A DNA stretch of 30,287 bases from DASUTB01 sp036374835 (GTDB taxonomy: Bacteria > Actinomycetota > Actinomycetes > Jiangellales > Jiangellaceae): positions 1-30,287 of the forward strand of contig DASUTB010000110.1 of assembly GCA_036374835.1 (NCBI GenBank). Reading direction: 5' to 3'. Under the pieces are notes generated by a model. The model worked only from the letters and a program-made list of their open reading frames with translations. It was not told the origin of the DNA and ran no database searches. Below are positions 7,950 to 16,463 of the stretch, in pieces (positions within the stretch are counted from its first letter, which is position 1; every line of letters begins with the position of its first letter). The translations under genes were made by a program, and so were the position numbers.

Positions 7950-9149
7950 TCAATAGTCGACGGCCCGGTGAGCCGGATCGGCGATGATCCTGGACAGACA
8001 CAGCTCGGCCGCGCCGTGCAGCTGCGCGCTGGGGCCGAGCGCGCTCGGGACCACCGACACCATGCCCGACGCCGGCTCCAACGACCTGTCGCGCATCGCA
8101 GCGAGCATCGGCTCACGAACGTAGTCGTGCAGCCGCGAGAACAAACCACCAAGCACGACGAGGTCTGGGTTGAGCAGGTTGACAAGATTTCCCATACCCA
8201 CACCGAGCCAGTCACCGATCCGTGCCACGGCCGTGAGCGCCTCCTCATCTCCGGCGGCCAGCCGTCCGACCACCGCGTCGACCGCCGCCAGCCCGGACGT
8301 CTGCGGTGATCGTGCGGCGCGCAACAGCGCCGTCTCCCCCACCTCGGTCTCCCAGCAACCCACCGCGCCGCACTGGCAACGCTGACCGTTGGGATTCACC
8401 AGCATGTGGCCCGCTTCGCCCGCATAACCGGCGGCACCAAGCATCGGTGTGCCGCCGATGATCAGCCCGGCCCCGATGCCGACCTCGGTGGAGATGAAGA
8501 TCAGATTGTCGATGCCGAAACCCGCTCCCCGCCGGTATTCGCCGAGGGCGCCGAGGTCGGCCTCGTTCGCCACCATGACGGGGCCGACGGACTCGCCCAA
8601 CGCCTCGCCGAGCATGTCGCCGAGGGGCACGTCTTTCCAGCCGAGGTTGGGTGAGAAGTGGACGAAACCGTCCGAGCGCCGGGTCACCCCTGCCGCGGCG
8701 ACGCCGACCCCGGCCAGTGTGCAATCGTCAGGCAGCGAGGCGATCAACGGGCCGGCCAGCTCGGCCACCTTCCGCACCGTCTCCGCCGGCGACGACTCGC
8801 CCCGGGGCATCTCGGTGTTGACCTGGGCGAAGACCTTGCCGCCGAGCCCGATGGTGGCAACGGCCAGCGAGTCCACGGCGATCTCCGCGGCGACGACCAC
8901 GGCCCCGCCCGGACGGACCCGCGCGATAGGGGACGGCCGTCCCGGACCGGTCGACGCGGAAACACCGTCCTCGATGACCAGGTCGAGCGCGATCAGCCGT
9001 TGCACGAGATCCGAGATCGTGGACCGATTCAGCCCGGTCACCGCACACAATTCGGATCGCGAGGCGGATCCCCGCAGGTGCAGGCGCTCCAGGAGGGTAC
9101 TCAGATTGTGCCGGCGCAGGCCGGACGCCCGGGCGCCGAGGCTCGTCAT
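7950..9149 (-). CDS. xylR: ROK family transcriptional regulator, probable xylose repressor XylR
   Basis: The 399-residue protein has an N-terminal winged helix-turn-helix (about 12-62: LLERLHLRGSASRSELCAVTGLNRSTISDLVQRL), followed by a GPGRPS linker and a ROK sugar-kinase-like domain. The ROK zinc motif CQCGAVGCWE is present, along with the GHM..N segment. The kinase fold is probably used to sense sugar rather than to phosphorylate it. Its ATG overlaps the xylB stop by four bases, so it is co-transcribed with xylB and precedes xylA. That arrangement, with the shared motif upstream of both enzymes, makes xylose-responsive repression the natural reading. The actual ligand is inferred. Confidence 0.85.
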   Translation of the reverse strand: MTSLGARASGLRRHNLSTLLERLHLRGSASRSELCAVTGLNRSTISDLVQRLIALDLVIEDGVSASTGPGRPSPIARVRPGGAVVVAAEIAVDSLAVATIGLGGKVFAQVNTEMPRGESSPAETVRKVAELAGPLIASLPDDCTLAGVGVAAAGVTRRSDGFVHFSPNLGWKDVPLGDMLGEALGESVGPVMVANEADLGALGEYRRGAGFGIDNLIFISTEVGIGAGLIIGGTPMLGAAGYAGEAGHMLVNPNGQRCQCGAVGCWETEVGETALLRAARSPQTSGLAAVDAVVGRLAAGDEEALTAVARIGDWLGVGMGNLVNLLNPDLVVLGGLFSRLHDYVREPMLAAMRDRSLEPASGMVSVVPSALGPSAQLHGAAELCLSRIIADPAHRAVDY

Positions 9150-10576
9150 GACCCTTGCCTACTTGACCGCGCCGCGTACTGGTCGCGGATCACGGGCCGA
9201 TGATCCACCGCCGGCTCGGCCGAGATGCGCACCGGCCACGACGGCCGGGTGCCGGTCAGCGCCCAAGCCGCCTCGGCGGCCGCGCCCAGTGCCACGTATT
9301 CGCCCGGCTCGGGAACCACGACCGGCACCTCGAAGACCTGCCCGGCGATGGTGGCGACCGCCGGGTTCTGCGCGGCTCCGCCTACCAGCAGGATGCGTGA
9401 AGCCGACGGTCCATGGGTGCCGATGGCGTCCAGCCCGTCGGCGAGCCCGCACAGGAGCCCCTCCACCGCGGCTCGAGCCAGGTTCTGCCTGGTGGTGCTC
9501 GCGAGCGTCATCCCGAACAGCGTCGCGGTCGCGTCCGGCAGGTTCGGGGTTCGCTCCCCCTCGAAGTACGGCTGGAGCACCAGTCCGCCCGAGCCCGGCT
9601 CGGCGGCGAGCGCCAGCCGCCCGAGCTCGGCATGATCCACGCCGAGCAGCTCGGCGACGGCGTCCAGCACACGGGCGGCGTTCAGCGTCGCGACGAGCGG
9701 CAGGAATCGCCCGGAAGCGTCTGCGAAGCCGGCGACCGTCCCGGACGTGTCCTGCACCGGCTCATCGGTCACCGCGAACACCGTCCCGCTCGTGCCGATC
9801 GAGACGACGACGTCGCCGGACGCGGCGCCCAGCCCGAGGGCCGCACCCGCGTTGTCGCCGGCGCCCGCGCCGACGAGACAGCCCTCGGGCAGCACCGATC
9901 CGGATCGCGGGCGGACCGACTCGGCCGGTCCGAGCACGCGCGGCAGCACGATCTGCTTGGCCGCAGCACCGTCCGGAAGGCGAAGCGCCCTCGCGAGCAA
10001 CTCCCAGTCGTAGCGGTTCGCGGCCGGGTCGTAGTATCCAGTGCCGCTCGCGTCCGACCGGTCGGTGATCAACTCGTCCAGCGCCGGCGCCTTCGGGCCG
10101 AAGCCGCGCAACCGCCACGTCAGCCAGTCGTGCGGCAGCGCCACCGCGGCAACCCGTTCGGCGTTGGCCGGTTCGTTGTCGGCCAGCCAGCGCAGCTTGG
10201 TCGCGGTGAACGACGCGACAGGGACGAGCCCGGTACGCCGGGCGTATTCGGCCGGCCCCACCTCATCGGCCAGCGCCTTGGCAGCTGCGGCGGACCGGGT
10301 GTCGTTCCACAGCAGCGCCGGGCGGATCACCTCGCCCGCGTCGTCCACCGCCACCATGCCGTGTTGCTGCCCGGCGATCGCGATCGCCGACACGTCCGCA
10401 ACACCGCCGGCATCGTCGATGGCGGCGAGCAATGCGTCCCACCACGCGGCGGGCTCCACTTCGGTGCCGTCCGGGTGGCCGGCACGTCCGGAGCGCACGA
10501 CGTCTCCAGTGTCCAGAGCGCGCACCACAACCTTGCAGCTTTGGGTGGACGAATCCACGCCGGCCACCAGGGTCAT
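9146..10576 (-). CDS. xylB: Xylulokinase
   Basis: It phosphorylates D-xylulose with ATP to xylulose 5-phosphate for the pentose phosphate pathway. The 476-residue FGGY kinase starts MTLVAGVDSSTQSCK, with the first phosphate-binding Asp8. The substrate-site segment AIAGQQHGMV (66-75) carries the MQHG-like signature seen in xylulokinases. Asp241 in GAGAGDNAGAALGLG is the likely catalytic base, and SIGTSGTVF forms the second nucleotide-binding loop. The ATG at 10576 follows GGAAGGAG; the frame stays open far upstream, but no conserved sequence lies there and it runs through the opposite-strand protease gene. The stop overlaps the xylR start. Confidence 0.94.
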   Translation of the reverse strand: MTLVAGVDSSTQSCKVVVRALDTGDVVRSGRAGHPDGTEVEPAAWWDALLAAIDDAGGVADVSAIAIAGQQHGMVAVDDAGEVIRPALLWNDTRSAAAAKALADEVGPAEYARRTGLVPVASFTATKLRWLADNEPANAERVAAVALPHDWLTWRLRGFGPKAPALDELITDRSDASGTGYYDPAANRYDWELLARALRLPDGAAAKQIVLPRVLGPAESVRPRSGSVLPEGCLVGAGAGDNAGAALGLGAASGDVVVSIGTSGTVFAVTDEPVQDTSGTVAGFADASGRFLPLVATLNAARVLDAVAELLGVDHAELGRLALAAEPGSGGLVLQPYFEGERTPNLPDATATLFGMTLASTTRQNLARAAVEGLLCGLADGLDAIGTHGPSASRILLVGGAAQNPAVATIAGQVFEVPVVVPEPGEYVALGAAAEAAWALTGTRPSWPVRISAEPAVDHRPVIRDQYAARSSRQGS

Positions 10577-10620
10577 CCTCGCTCCTTCCGGACGATCGAA
10601 CCGCCACGCTATCGAACCAT

Positions 10621-10643
10621 TTTGTTGCCAAGATAGACAAATG
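10621..10643 (-). promoter_or_regulatory. Candidate XylR (ROK) operator upstream of xylB
   Basis: Read on the minus strand the site begins CATTTGTCTATCTTGGCAAC, the second member of the motif pair described upstream of xylA. TTTGT and ACAAA arms are symmetric around an 11-base centre. It lies about 45 bases before the xylB ATG, in the position of a promoter. The remaining part of the 10577-10789 divergent gap must also hold the promoter of the protease gene, which could not be assigned confidently. Confidence 0.6.
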
Positions 10644-10789
10644 ATCGCCCGGATACCAGACGGCGCGACCACGACGTCGGGCGGCCGGCACGTCACCCTC
10701 CCTGTTCGGCCAGAGCGAAATGCGGGAACAGCATCTAGCCAACCGGCATTGGACCGGTCGATAGTGGAACTCACCCAGGGAGGTGCGCC

Positions 10790-11728
10790 GTGACCGACGA
10801 GCTGGACGCGTACTCCCGCACCGTCACGCGGGTCGCGGATGCGCTGCTCCCCCACGTCGCCAGTCTCAGCGTGCGCACGAGCCGCCGCGGAATGGAGGCC
10901 GACGGCGCCGGGTCGGCGGTCGTCTTCACCGACGACGGCTACCTGGTGACCAACGCGCATGTCACCGGGCGGGCCGACCATGGTCGGGCCGAATTCGCCG
11001 ACGGCACGCAGGCCGAGTTCGACGTCGTCGGCGCCGACCCGTTGTCCGACCTCGCCGTGGTCCGCACCCGCGGACGCGCCCCCGCCGCCGCCGAGTTCGG
11101 CGATGCCGCGGACCTCAAGGTCGGCCAGCTCGTCGTGGCGGTGGGCAATCCACTCGGCCTCTCCGGTTCGGTGACCGCCGGAGTCGTCAGCGCGTTGGGA
11201 CGGTCCATCCCGGCGAGGAGTGGACGCGCCGCCCGCGTCATCGAGGATGTGATCCAGACCGACGCGGCGCTCAATCCCGGCAACTCCGGCGGCGCACTGG
11301 CCGACGCGCACGGACGCGTGATCGGCATCAACACGGCGGTCGCCGGCATCGGCCTCGGGCTCGCGGTCCCCATCAATACGACGACCCGCCGCATCATCGC
11401 CACGCTCATGCGCGAGGGCCGGGTACGGCGTGCGTTCCTCGGCCTGGTCAACACTCCGATGCCGCTGCCGGCCGCGCTGGCCGGCCGCATCGGGCAGACG
11501 CACGGCCTCCGGGTGGTCGAAGTGGTGAGCGGATCGCCCGCCGACCAGGCCGGCCTCAAGCCAGGCGATCTCGTCCTCTCGGCCGGACGGCAGCCCGTCG
11601 CCGAGGCGGTCAGCCTGCAGCGACTGCTCTTCGACGACGCGATCGGCACCCCGCTGCCGCTGACCGTCCTGCGCAATGGTGCGATGGTCGACGTCATCGC
11701 CGTGCCCACCGAACTGGACCGCGTCTGA
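10790..11728 (+). CDS. S1C (HtrA/DegP-like) trypsin-fold serine protease with PDZ domain
   Basis: The GTG at 10790 follows AGGGAGG by six bases; 312 residues. The catalytic triad is His57 (VTNAHV), Asp87 (LSDLAVV) and Ser166 (NPGNSGGAL), all intact. A C-terminal PDZ domain (about 230-305) includes VSGSPADQAGLKPGDLVLSAG. HtrA-type proteases usually handle misfolded proteins in the cell envelope, but here the protein starts directly with MTDELDAYSRTVTRV and shows no signal peptide or transmembrane helix. It therefore appears cytoplasmic unless exported another way. It diverges from xylB and is followed by tRNA-Asn. No operon partner is evident. Confidence 0.88.
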   Translation: MTDELDAYSRTVTRVADALLPHVASLSVRTSRRGMEADGAGSAVVFTDDGYLVTNAHVTGRADHGRAEFADGTQAEFDVVGADPLSDLAVVRTRGRAPAAAEFGDAADLKVGQLVVAVGNPLGLSGSVTAGVVSALGRSIPARSGRAARVIEDVIQTDAALNPGNSGGALADAHGRVIGINTAVAGIGLGLAVPINTTTRRIIATLMREGRVRRAFLGLVNTPMPLPAALAGRIGQTHGLRVVEVVSGSPADQAGLKPGDLVLSAGRQPVAEAVSLQRLLFDDAIGTPLPLTVLRNGAMVDVIAVPTELDRV

Positions 11729-11798
11729 CGATTCGGAGCTTCGCGCATACTCCTGCTACCCTTGTCGACGCATCGACCACCCACGCTCGGTGGTCCGA

Positions 11799-11871
<73 letters not shown>

Positions 11872-11881
11872 CTCTCGCAAG

Positions 11882-11909
11882 CGCCCGCCCTTCCCGGGGC
11901 GGGCGTTTT
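11882..11909 (+). terminator. Intrinsic terminator after tRNA-Asn
   Basis: CGCCCGCC (11882-11889) pairs with GGCGGGCG (11898-11905) around an eight-base loop, followed directly by TTTT. Its position ten bases after the tRNA supports termination of the tRNA transcript. Confidence 0.85.
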
Positions 11910-11928
11910 CATGAGCGTCCGCAAAAAC

Positions 11929-11997
11929 TAAGGACAAACTCGGGCTCTCGCCAGCGTCTGCGCAGGTCAGTCGGACCGGAAACCGAGTTTGTCCTTA
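11929..11997. repeat. 69-bp inverted-repeat element E
   Basis: TAAGGACAAACTCGG (11929-11943) and its exact reverse complement (11983-11997) flank a 39-base centre that contains a smaller GGTC/GACC pair. It lies between the tRNA terminator and the copZ promoter. No protein is encoded, and no other copy was seen in the window. It differs in sequence from the TGATCACGTT elements. Confidence 0.7.
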
Positions 11998-12021
11998 CCA
12001 TTTACGAACGTCTTGCGCTGG

Positions 12022-12049
12022 TAAACCCCAGGGGGGTATGTGCTACGCT
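12022..12049 (+). promoter_or_regulatory. CsoR-type copper box and promoter of copZ-copA
   Basis: TAAACCCCAGGGGGGTAT (12022-12039) matches the C-run/G-run palindrome of operators bound by the copper sensor CsoR. It overlaps a promoter with -10 TACGCT (12044-12049) and a weak -35 GTAAAC (12021-12026), 17 bases apart. Cu(I) binding to CsoR would release repression. No csoR gene is present in the window. Confidence 0.75.
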
Positions 12050-12056
12050 CGTCCCC

Positions 12057-12263
12057 ATGACAACCACCACGTATCAGGTCAAAGGCATGACCTGCGGACA
12101 CTGCGTCAGCGCCGTCACGAGCGAGGTATCCGCGATCGCCGGAGTCTCGGACGTCCAGGTCGACCTGGAAGCAGGGACGGTCACCGTCACCGCGGACCAG
12201 CCCCTCTCGGAAGACACCGTTCGTGAAGCGGTCGACGAGGCGGGCTACGAGCTGGTTTCGTGA
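12057..12263 (+). CDS. copZ: Copper chaperone, heavy-metal-associated domain protein
   Basis: The 68-residue protein is a single HMA domain with the Cu(I)-binding motif GMTCGHC near residues 9-15 and the usual beta-alpha-beta-beta-alpha-beta pattern ending in AVDEAGYEL. CopZ proteins carry Cu(I) to the CopA ATPase, encoded immediately downstream with a GTGA overlap. No Shine-Dalgarno sequence precedes the ATG, and the inferred -10 box ends only seven bases upstream, so the mRNA is probably leaderless. A longer in-frame reading upstream passes through the tRNA and is not credible. Confidence 0.92.
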   Translation: MTTTTYQVKGMTCGHCVSAVTSEVSAIAGVSDVQVDLEAGTVTVTADQPLSEDTVREAVDEAGYELVS

Positions 12264-14515
12264 CCGCGCCCGTCCAGTCTGCCGATGTCGATCTCCAGAT
12301 CGGCGGGATGACGTGCGCCTCGTGCGCGGCGCGCATCGAGAAGAAGCTCAACCGGCTCGACGGCGTGACCGCACAGGTCAACTACGCGACGGAGAAGGCG
12401 CACGTCACGTTCACCGGCGCCGTGGGCGTCGACGAGGCCATCGCCGCGGTCGAGAACGCCGGCTACCGCGCGGCCCTGCCCGAGCCGCGCCGGGCTGACG
12501 GTGACGAGCGCGGACCCTCCGGGCACGACCACGACGACGCGGACGACCTTCGGCGCCGGCTCCTCGTCGCCCTGACGCTGTCCGTCCCGGTGATCGTGCT
12601 GGCGATGGTGCCGCCGTGGCAGTTCACGAACTGGCAGTGGCTCTCGCTCGTCCTCGCCGCACCGGTCGTGGTGTGGAGCGGGTTGCCGTTCCACCGCGCC
12701 ACCTGGACGAACCTCCGGCACGGCGCGGTCACGATGGACACGCTCATCTCCATGGGCACGATCGCGGCGTTCGCCTGGTCGCTGTACGCGCTGTTCTTCG
12801 GCATGGCCGGCGAGCCGGGCATGACCCATGAGTTCACCTTCGCGGTGAGCCGTACCGACGCGGCCGAGGCCATCTATCTCGAAGTCGCCGCCGGGGTCAC
12901 GACGGCGATTCTCGCGGGCCGGTACTTCGAGGCGCGCTCGAAGCGACGCGCCGGTGCCGCCGTCCGGGCGCTGCTCGATCTCAGCGCCAAGGATGTCGCG
13001 GTCCTCGTCGACGGTGTCGAACAACGCGTGCCGGTCGAGCAGCTGGTGGTCGGCGACGAGTTCGTCGTCCGTCCGGGCGAGCGCATCGCGACCGACGGGG
13101 TCGTCCGGACGGGAACGTCCGCGGTCGACCAGAGCATGGTCACCGGAGAGTCGGTGCCGGTCGAGGTCGGGCCGGGCGACGAGGTCGTCGGCGCGACGAT
13201 CAACGCGGGTGGACGTCTCGTCGTCCGCGCCTCGCGGGTCGGCTCGGACACCCAGCTTGCCCAGATCGCGCGGCTCGTCGAGGAGGCGCAAGGCGGCAAG
13301 GCCGCGATCCAGCGCCTAGCCGACCGGATCTCCGCGGTGTTCGTGCCCGCCGTCATTCTCTTCGCGCTCGGCACACTCGCGGTGTGGCTGCTCACCGGCG
13401 CGACGGTGGGCACGGCGTTCACCGCAGCCGTCGCCGTCCTGATCATCGCGTGCCCGTGTGCACTCGGGCTCGCCACGCCGATGGCGCTGCTCGTGGCGTC
13501 CGGACGGGGAGCCCGGCTCGGCATTCTCATCAAGGGACCTGAGGTTCTCGAGTCGACCCGCCGCGCCGACACGATCGTGCTCGACAAGACCGGCACGGTG
13601 ACGACCGGGCGGATGAGCGTGCAGGACGTCGTCCCCGCGAACGGCGAGCACGCCGAAACCGCGCTGCGCCTGGCCGGTGCGCTGGAGAGCGGCTCCGAGC
13701 ACCCCATCGCGAACGCGATCGCGCGCTACGCCGCCGAACGCAACGGCTCGCTTCCGGAGCCGGAGCAGTTCGAGAACTCGCCCGGTCTCGGAGTGGCCGG
13801 AATCGTCGAGGGCTCGGCCGTCGTGGCCGGCCGTCCCGCATTCCTCGAGCAGTGGTCGCTGTACCTTCCGCCCGAGCTCGCGGACGCCGGAGCCGTCGCC
13901 GAGAACAAGGGCAACACGGTCGTCGCCGTCGGCTGGGACGGCGCCGCTCGCGCGCTCGTCGTCGTCGCCGACACTCCGAAGCCGAGCAGCGCGCCGGCGA
14001 TCGCCGCGTTCCGGACGCTCGGCCTCACGCCCATGCTGCTCACCGGCGACAACGAGACGGTCGCGCGTTCGATCGCCGCGCAGGTGGGCATCGACGAGGA
14101 GCACGTGATCGCCGGCGTGCGGCCACGGGACAAGGTCGATGTGATCCGCCGGCTGCAGGACGAGGACCGGGTCGTGGCGATGGTCGGCGATGGCGTGAAC
14201 GATGCGGCCGCGCTGGCGCAGGCCGACCTGGGTCTTGCGATCGGTACCGGGACCGACGTCGCCATCGAGGCGGCCGATCTGACGCTCATGGACGGCGACC
14301 TGCGTGCGGCCGCCGACGCGATCCGCCTTTCGCGCCGGACGCTGCGTACGTTCAAGCAGAACATCTTCTGGGCGTTCGCCTACAACGCGCTGGCGCTGCC
14401 GCTGGCCGCGCTCGGGTTCCTGAACCCGATGATCGCCGGCGCGGCGATGGCGTTCAGCTCGGTCACCGTGGTGGCCAACAGCATGCGCCTGCGCCGCTTC
14501 ACGTCCCTGCGCTGA
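12260..14515 (+). CDS. copA: Cu(I)-exporting P1B-type ATPase
   Basis: The 751-residue pump has one N-terminal HMA domain (GGMTCASC, Cys19 and Cys22) followed by a His/Asp-rich stretch, and then the P1B transmembrane set. The ion-path motif CPC is at 398-400, the phosphorylated Asp442 is in DKTGTVT, SEHP lies in the nucleotide-binding domain, and the hinge motif GDGVND starts at 643. The late helices carry AYNALALPLA and MAFSSVTVVANS, the YN and MxxSS residues typical of Cu(I)/Ag(I) pumps. It exports cytoplasmic copper using ATP. The GTG start overlaps the copZ stop, so the two genes form one operon under the CsoR-type box. Confidence 0.95.
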   Translation: MTAPVQSADVDLQIGGMTCASCAARIEKKLNRLDGVTAQVNYATEKAHVTFTGAVGVDEAIAAVENAGYRAALPEPRRADGDERGPSGHDHDDADDLRRRLLVALTLSVPVIVLAMVPPWQFTNWQWLSLVLAAPVVVWSGLPFHRATWTNLRHGAVTMDTLISMGTIAAFAWSLYALFFGMAGEPGMTHEFTFAVSRTDAAEAIYLEVAAGVTTAILAGRYFEARSKRRAGAAVRALLDLSAKDVAVLVDGVEQRVPVEQLVVGDEFVVRPGERIATDGVVRTGTSAVDQSMVTGESVPVEVGPGDEVVGATINAGGRLVVRASRVGSDTQLAQIARLVEEAQGGKAAIQRLADRISAVFVPAVILFALGTLAVWLLTGATVGTAFTAAVAVLIIACPCALGLATPMALLVASGRGARLGILIKGPEVLESTRRADTIVLDKTGTVTTGRMSVQDVVPANGEHAETALRLAGALESGSEHPIANAIARYAAERNGSLPEPEQFENSPGLGVAGIVEGSAVVAGRPAFLEQWSLYLPPELADAGAVAENKGNTVVAVGWDGAARALVVVADTPKPSSAPAIAAFRTLGLTPMLLTGDNETVARSIAAQVGIDEEHVIAGVRPRDKVDVIRRLQDEDRVVAMVGDGVNDAAALAQADLGLAIGTGTDVAIEAADLTLMDGDLRAAADAIRLSRRTLRTFKQNIFWAFAYNALALPLAALGFLNPMIAGAAMAFSSVTVVANSMRLRRFTSLR

Positions 14516-14522
14516 TGTCGAT

Positions 14523-14591
14523 CGATCACGTTCGGCATGATCGACGTAGCTTCACCAGGCGTGCATGCCTGGTGAAGCTACGTCGCGCCTA
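14523..14591. repeat. Hairpin element B1 (TGATCACGTT-type, right arm lost)
   Basis: The left end CGATCACGTTCGG is followed by a perfect 18-bp stem, GACGTAGCTTCACCAGGC (14543-14560) pairing with 14567-14584, with a six-base GTGCAT loop. About 55 of 69 positions match element B2 by hand alignment. The right terminal arm seen in B2 is missing here, because the sequence diverges after CCTA. It lies eight bases after the copA stop and could act as a transcription or RNA-stability signal; there is no T-run. Confidence 0.8.
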
Positions 14592-14636
14592 GTGGCCTCT
14601 CTGCGCCGCAACGCCGTGTGGGGCATGATGAGTGCC

Positions 14637-15140
14637 ATGTTCGGCCGACCACGACGCACCGCGACACCGCCACCCGGCGTCGAACTCGGCCGCGGCGAGC
14701 GGGTTCTGGCCTCGGATGTGACGACGGACGGCGCCCCCATCGTGGCGACGAACCATCGCGTGCTGCTGCCGACGCCCGACGGGCTGGCCTCGATCAGTTG
14801 GGCCAACGTGGACCGGGCGACGTTCGACCGGGAGTCCGGCCTACTGACCGTCATCGAGACCGCTATGGCGGGCGGCCGGCCGCGTCGTCACCGGCTCCGC
14901 GTCGACGGGGCGCTGACCCTTCTCGACGTGATCCGTGAACAGGTCAAGGCGAGTGTGATCCTGACCCGGCACGTGCCGATCGCCGACGGCAAAGGCGCGC
15001 GCATCTCCGGACGTCGCCGTCCCGATACCGGTGCCCTGACGTGGAACGTGACGGTCGACGTCGGGCTGGACGTCGACGACCCCGATGTGCGGCGATTGAT
15101 CGACGCTGCGCTCGCGGCGGTTCGAGCCGAACTGCCATAG
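14637..15140 (+). CDS. Conserved hypothetical protein
   Basis: About 167 residues from the ATG at 14637; in-frame ATGs at 14625 and 14628 are alternatives and none has a clear ribosome site. Reading further upstream would run into the B1 hairpin. There is no signal peptide or membrane segment. The centre (LGRGERVLASDVTTDGAPIVATNHRVLLP... then SWANVDRATFD) looks like the small beta-rich, PH-like domains of actinobacterial proteins that begin with a GE.VLA motif. The C-terminal part, about 105-165, contains VTVDVGLDVDDPDVRRLIDAALAAVRAEL. No function can be assigned. Codon usage is like the neighbours. Confidence 0.65.
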   Translation: MFGRPRRTATPPPGVELGRGERVLASDVTTDGAPIVATNHRVLLPTPDGLASISWANVDRATFDRESGLLTVIETAMAGGRPRRHRLRVDGALTLLDVIREQVKASVILTRHVPIADGKGARISGRRRPDTGALTWNVTVDVGLDVDDPDVRRLIDAALAAVRAELP

Positions 15141-15165
15141 CCGCCGGGCTCGTTATGCGACGCGC

Positions 15166-15234
15166 GGCTTGTCCGTCCTTTGATGGGTCTACGGGGGACG
15201 TCTGGCCGGGATTTCGGAGCTTAACGTGATCATT
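15166..15234 (-). repeat. Element C1 (TGATCACGTT-type, single end)
   Basis: Read on the minus strand it begins AATGATCACGTTAAGC, then GAAATCCCGGCCA at 15203-15215. About 51 of 69 positions match C2 (29661-29729) by hand alignment. Its first base is the last base of the sigma-factor TGA stop. It occupies most of the gap between the convergent hypothetical and sigma genes. No matching inverted end was found, unlike elements A1 and A2. Confidence 0.75.
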
Positions 15235-16319
15235 CAGTGGAGGTAGTCGCGGAGGGCGGAGGCGAACGGGCCGCGGCGCAGCTTGGCCAGCGACTTGGCC
15301 TCGATCTGCCGCACCCGCTCGCGTGTGACGCCGAAGTGCCGGCCGACCTCCTCGAGCGTGCGCGCCTCGCCGTCGTCCAGGCCGTAACGCAGCCGGACGA
15401 CCTCGCGCTCGCGCTCTCCCAGCGAGTCCAGCACCTGCGCCAGGTGCTCGCGCAACATCGCCTGCGCGACGAAGTCGCCGGGCTGCGCAAGGTCCGCGTC
15501 CTCGATCAGGTCGCCGAGCTCGTTGTCGGCATTCGTCCCGACCGGCGTGTGCAGGCTGACCGGCTCGGTCGAGTAGGACAGCAACGCCGATACCCGGTCC
15601 ACCTCGAGACCGCAGGCATGGGCCAGTTCCTCGAGGCTGGGCTGATGGCCGTGCTCCTGGGCTATCTGGCGCTGCACCCGCAATATCCTGTTGAGATTCT
15701 CCACCACATGCACGGGCATCCGGATCGTCCGGCTCTGGTCGGCGAGCGAACGGGAGATGGCCTGCCGGATCCACCACGTGGCGTACGTCGAGAACTTGTA
15801 GCCCTTGGTGTAATCGAACTTCTCGACCGCACGGATCAGGCCGACATTGCCTTCTTGTATGAGGTCGAGCAACGGCAGGCCCCGGCCGGCATAGCGCTTG
15901 GCGACCGACACGACCAAGCGCAGGTTCGCCTCGATGAGCCGGCGCTTGGCGTGGACGCCCATCACCACGAGCTTCATCAGGTCCGAGCGGTAGGCCGGAT
16001 TCACCGGGCCGCCGTTGGCCAGCCGCTCCTCGGCGAACAATCCGACCTCGACCGCGCGGGCGAGCTCGACCTCCTCGGACGCGCTCAGCAGCGGCACCTT
16101 GCCGATCTCGCGCAGGTACTGCCGGACGAGGTCGGGAGTACGCTCGTCGATCTCGAATAGCTCGAGCGGCTCGTCGTCGACATCTTCGATCAAGGACGAG
16201 GGGTCAGGCTCTCCCGGGGGTACGGCACCGTACCCGTTGTCGCCGTCTGATCCGTCGCGCGGGGCGGGCACGACTGATGTATCCGCGATCTCTTGCACCG
16301 AGCTCTGCGACACCGCCAC
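15234..16319 (-). CDS. RNA polymerase sigma-70 factor, group 1/2 (RpoD/Hrd-like)
   Basis: The 361-residue factor contains region 1.2 (DLVRQYLREIGKVPLLSASEE), region 2 (LRLVVSVAKRYAGRGLPLLDLIQEGNVGLIRAVEKFDY... with TYATWWIRQAISRSLADQSRTIRMP for -10 recognition), region 3, and region 4 (REREVVRLRYGLDDGE... GVTRERVRQIEAKSLAKLR) for -35 recognition. It lacks the long N-terminal extension of principal sigma factors such as HrdB, so it may be an alternative HrdA/SigB-like factor or a short principal one. GTG at 16319 is taken as start; GTG two codons later is better spaced from AAGG. It lies downstream of dnaG with a repeat array between, and its stop abuts element C1. Confidence 0.88.
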   Translation of the reverse strand: MAVSQSSVQEIADTSVVPAPRDGSDGDNGYGAVPPGEPDPSSLIEDVDDEPLELFEIDERTPDLVRQYLREIGKVPLLSASEEVELARAVEVGLFAEERLANGGPVNPAYRSDLMKLVVMGVHAKRRLIEANLRLVVSVAKRYAGRGLPLLDLIQEGNVGLIRAVEKFDYTKGYKFSTYATWWIRQAISRSLADQSRTIRMPVHVVENLNRILRVQRQIAQEHGHQPSLEELAHACGLEVDRVSALLSYSTEPVSLHTPVGTNADNELGDLIEDADLAQPGDFVAQAMLREHLAQVLDSLGEREREVVRLRYGLDDGEARTLEEVGRHFGVTRERVRQIEAKSLAKLRRGPFASALRDYLH

Positions 16320-16463
16320 CCACCTTGAGTCGGTTCGAAATCCAGTGTGCCGCGTTCCCAGTCAGATTGCGCGCGTCAATCGCTCATTGCTCCAAGAATG
16401 TCAGCCAAGTGACTGAAGTGATCCATGAGGCCGGACTGGGCGCCACCCACTTTGCGCAGAGTA

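Noticed and set aside
9146..11503. A 785-residue reading extending the xylulokinase upstream
   Set aside because: The added part crosses the divergent promoter and runs antisense through the serine protease. The kinase has a proper ribosome site and family start at 10576.
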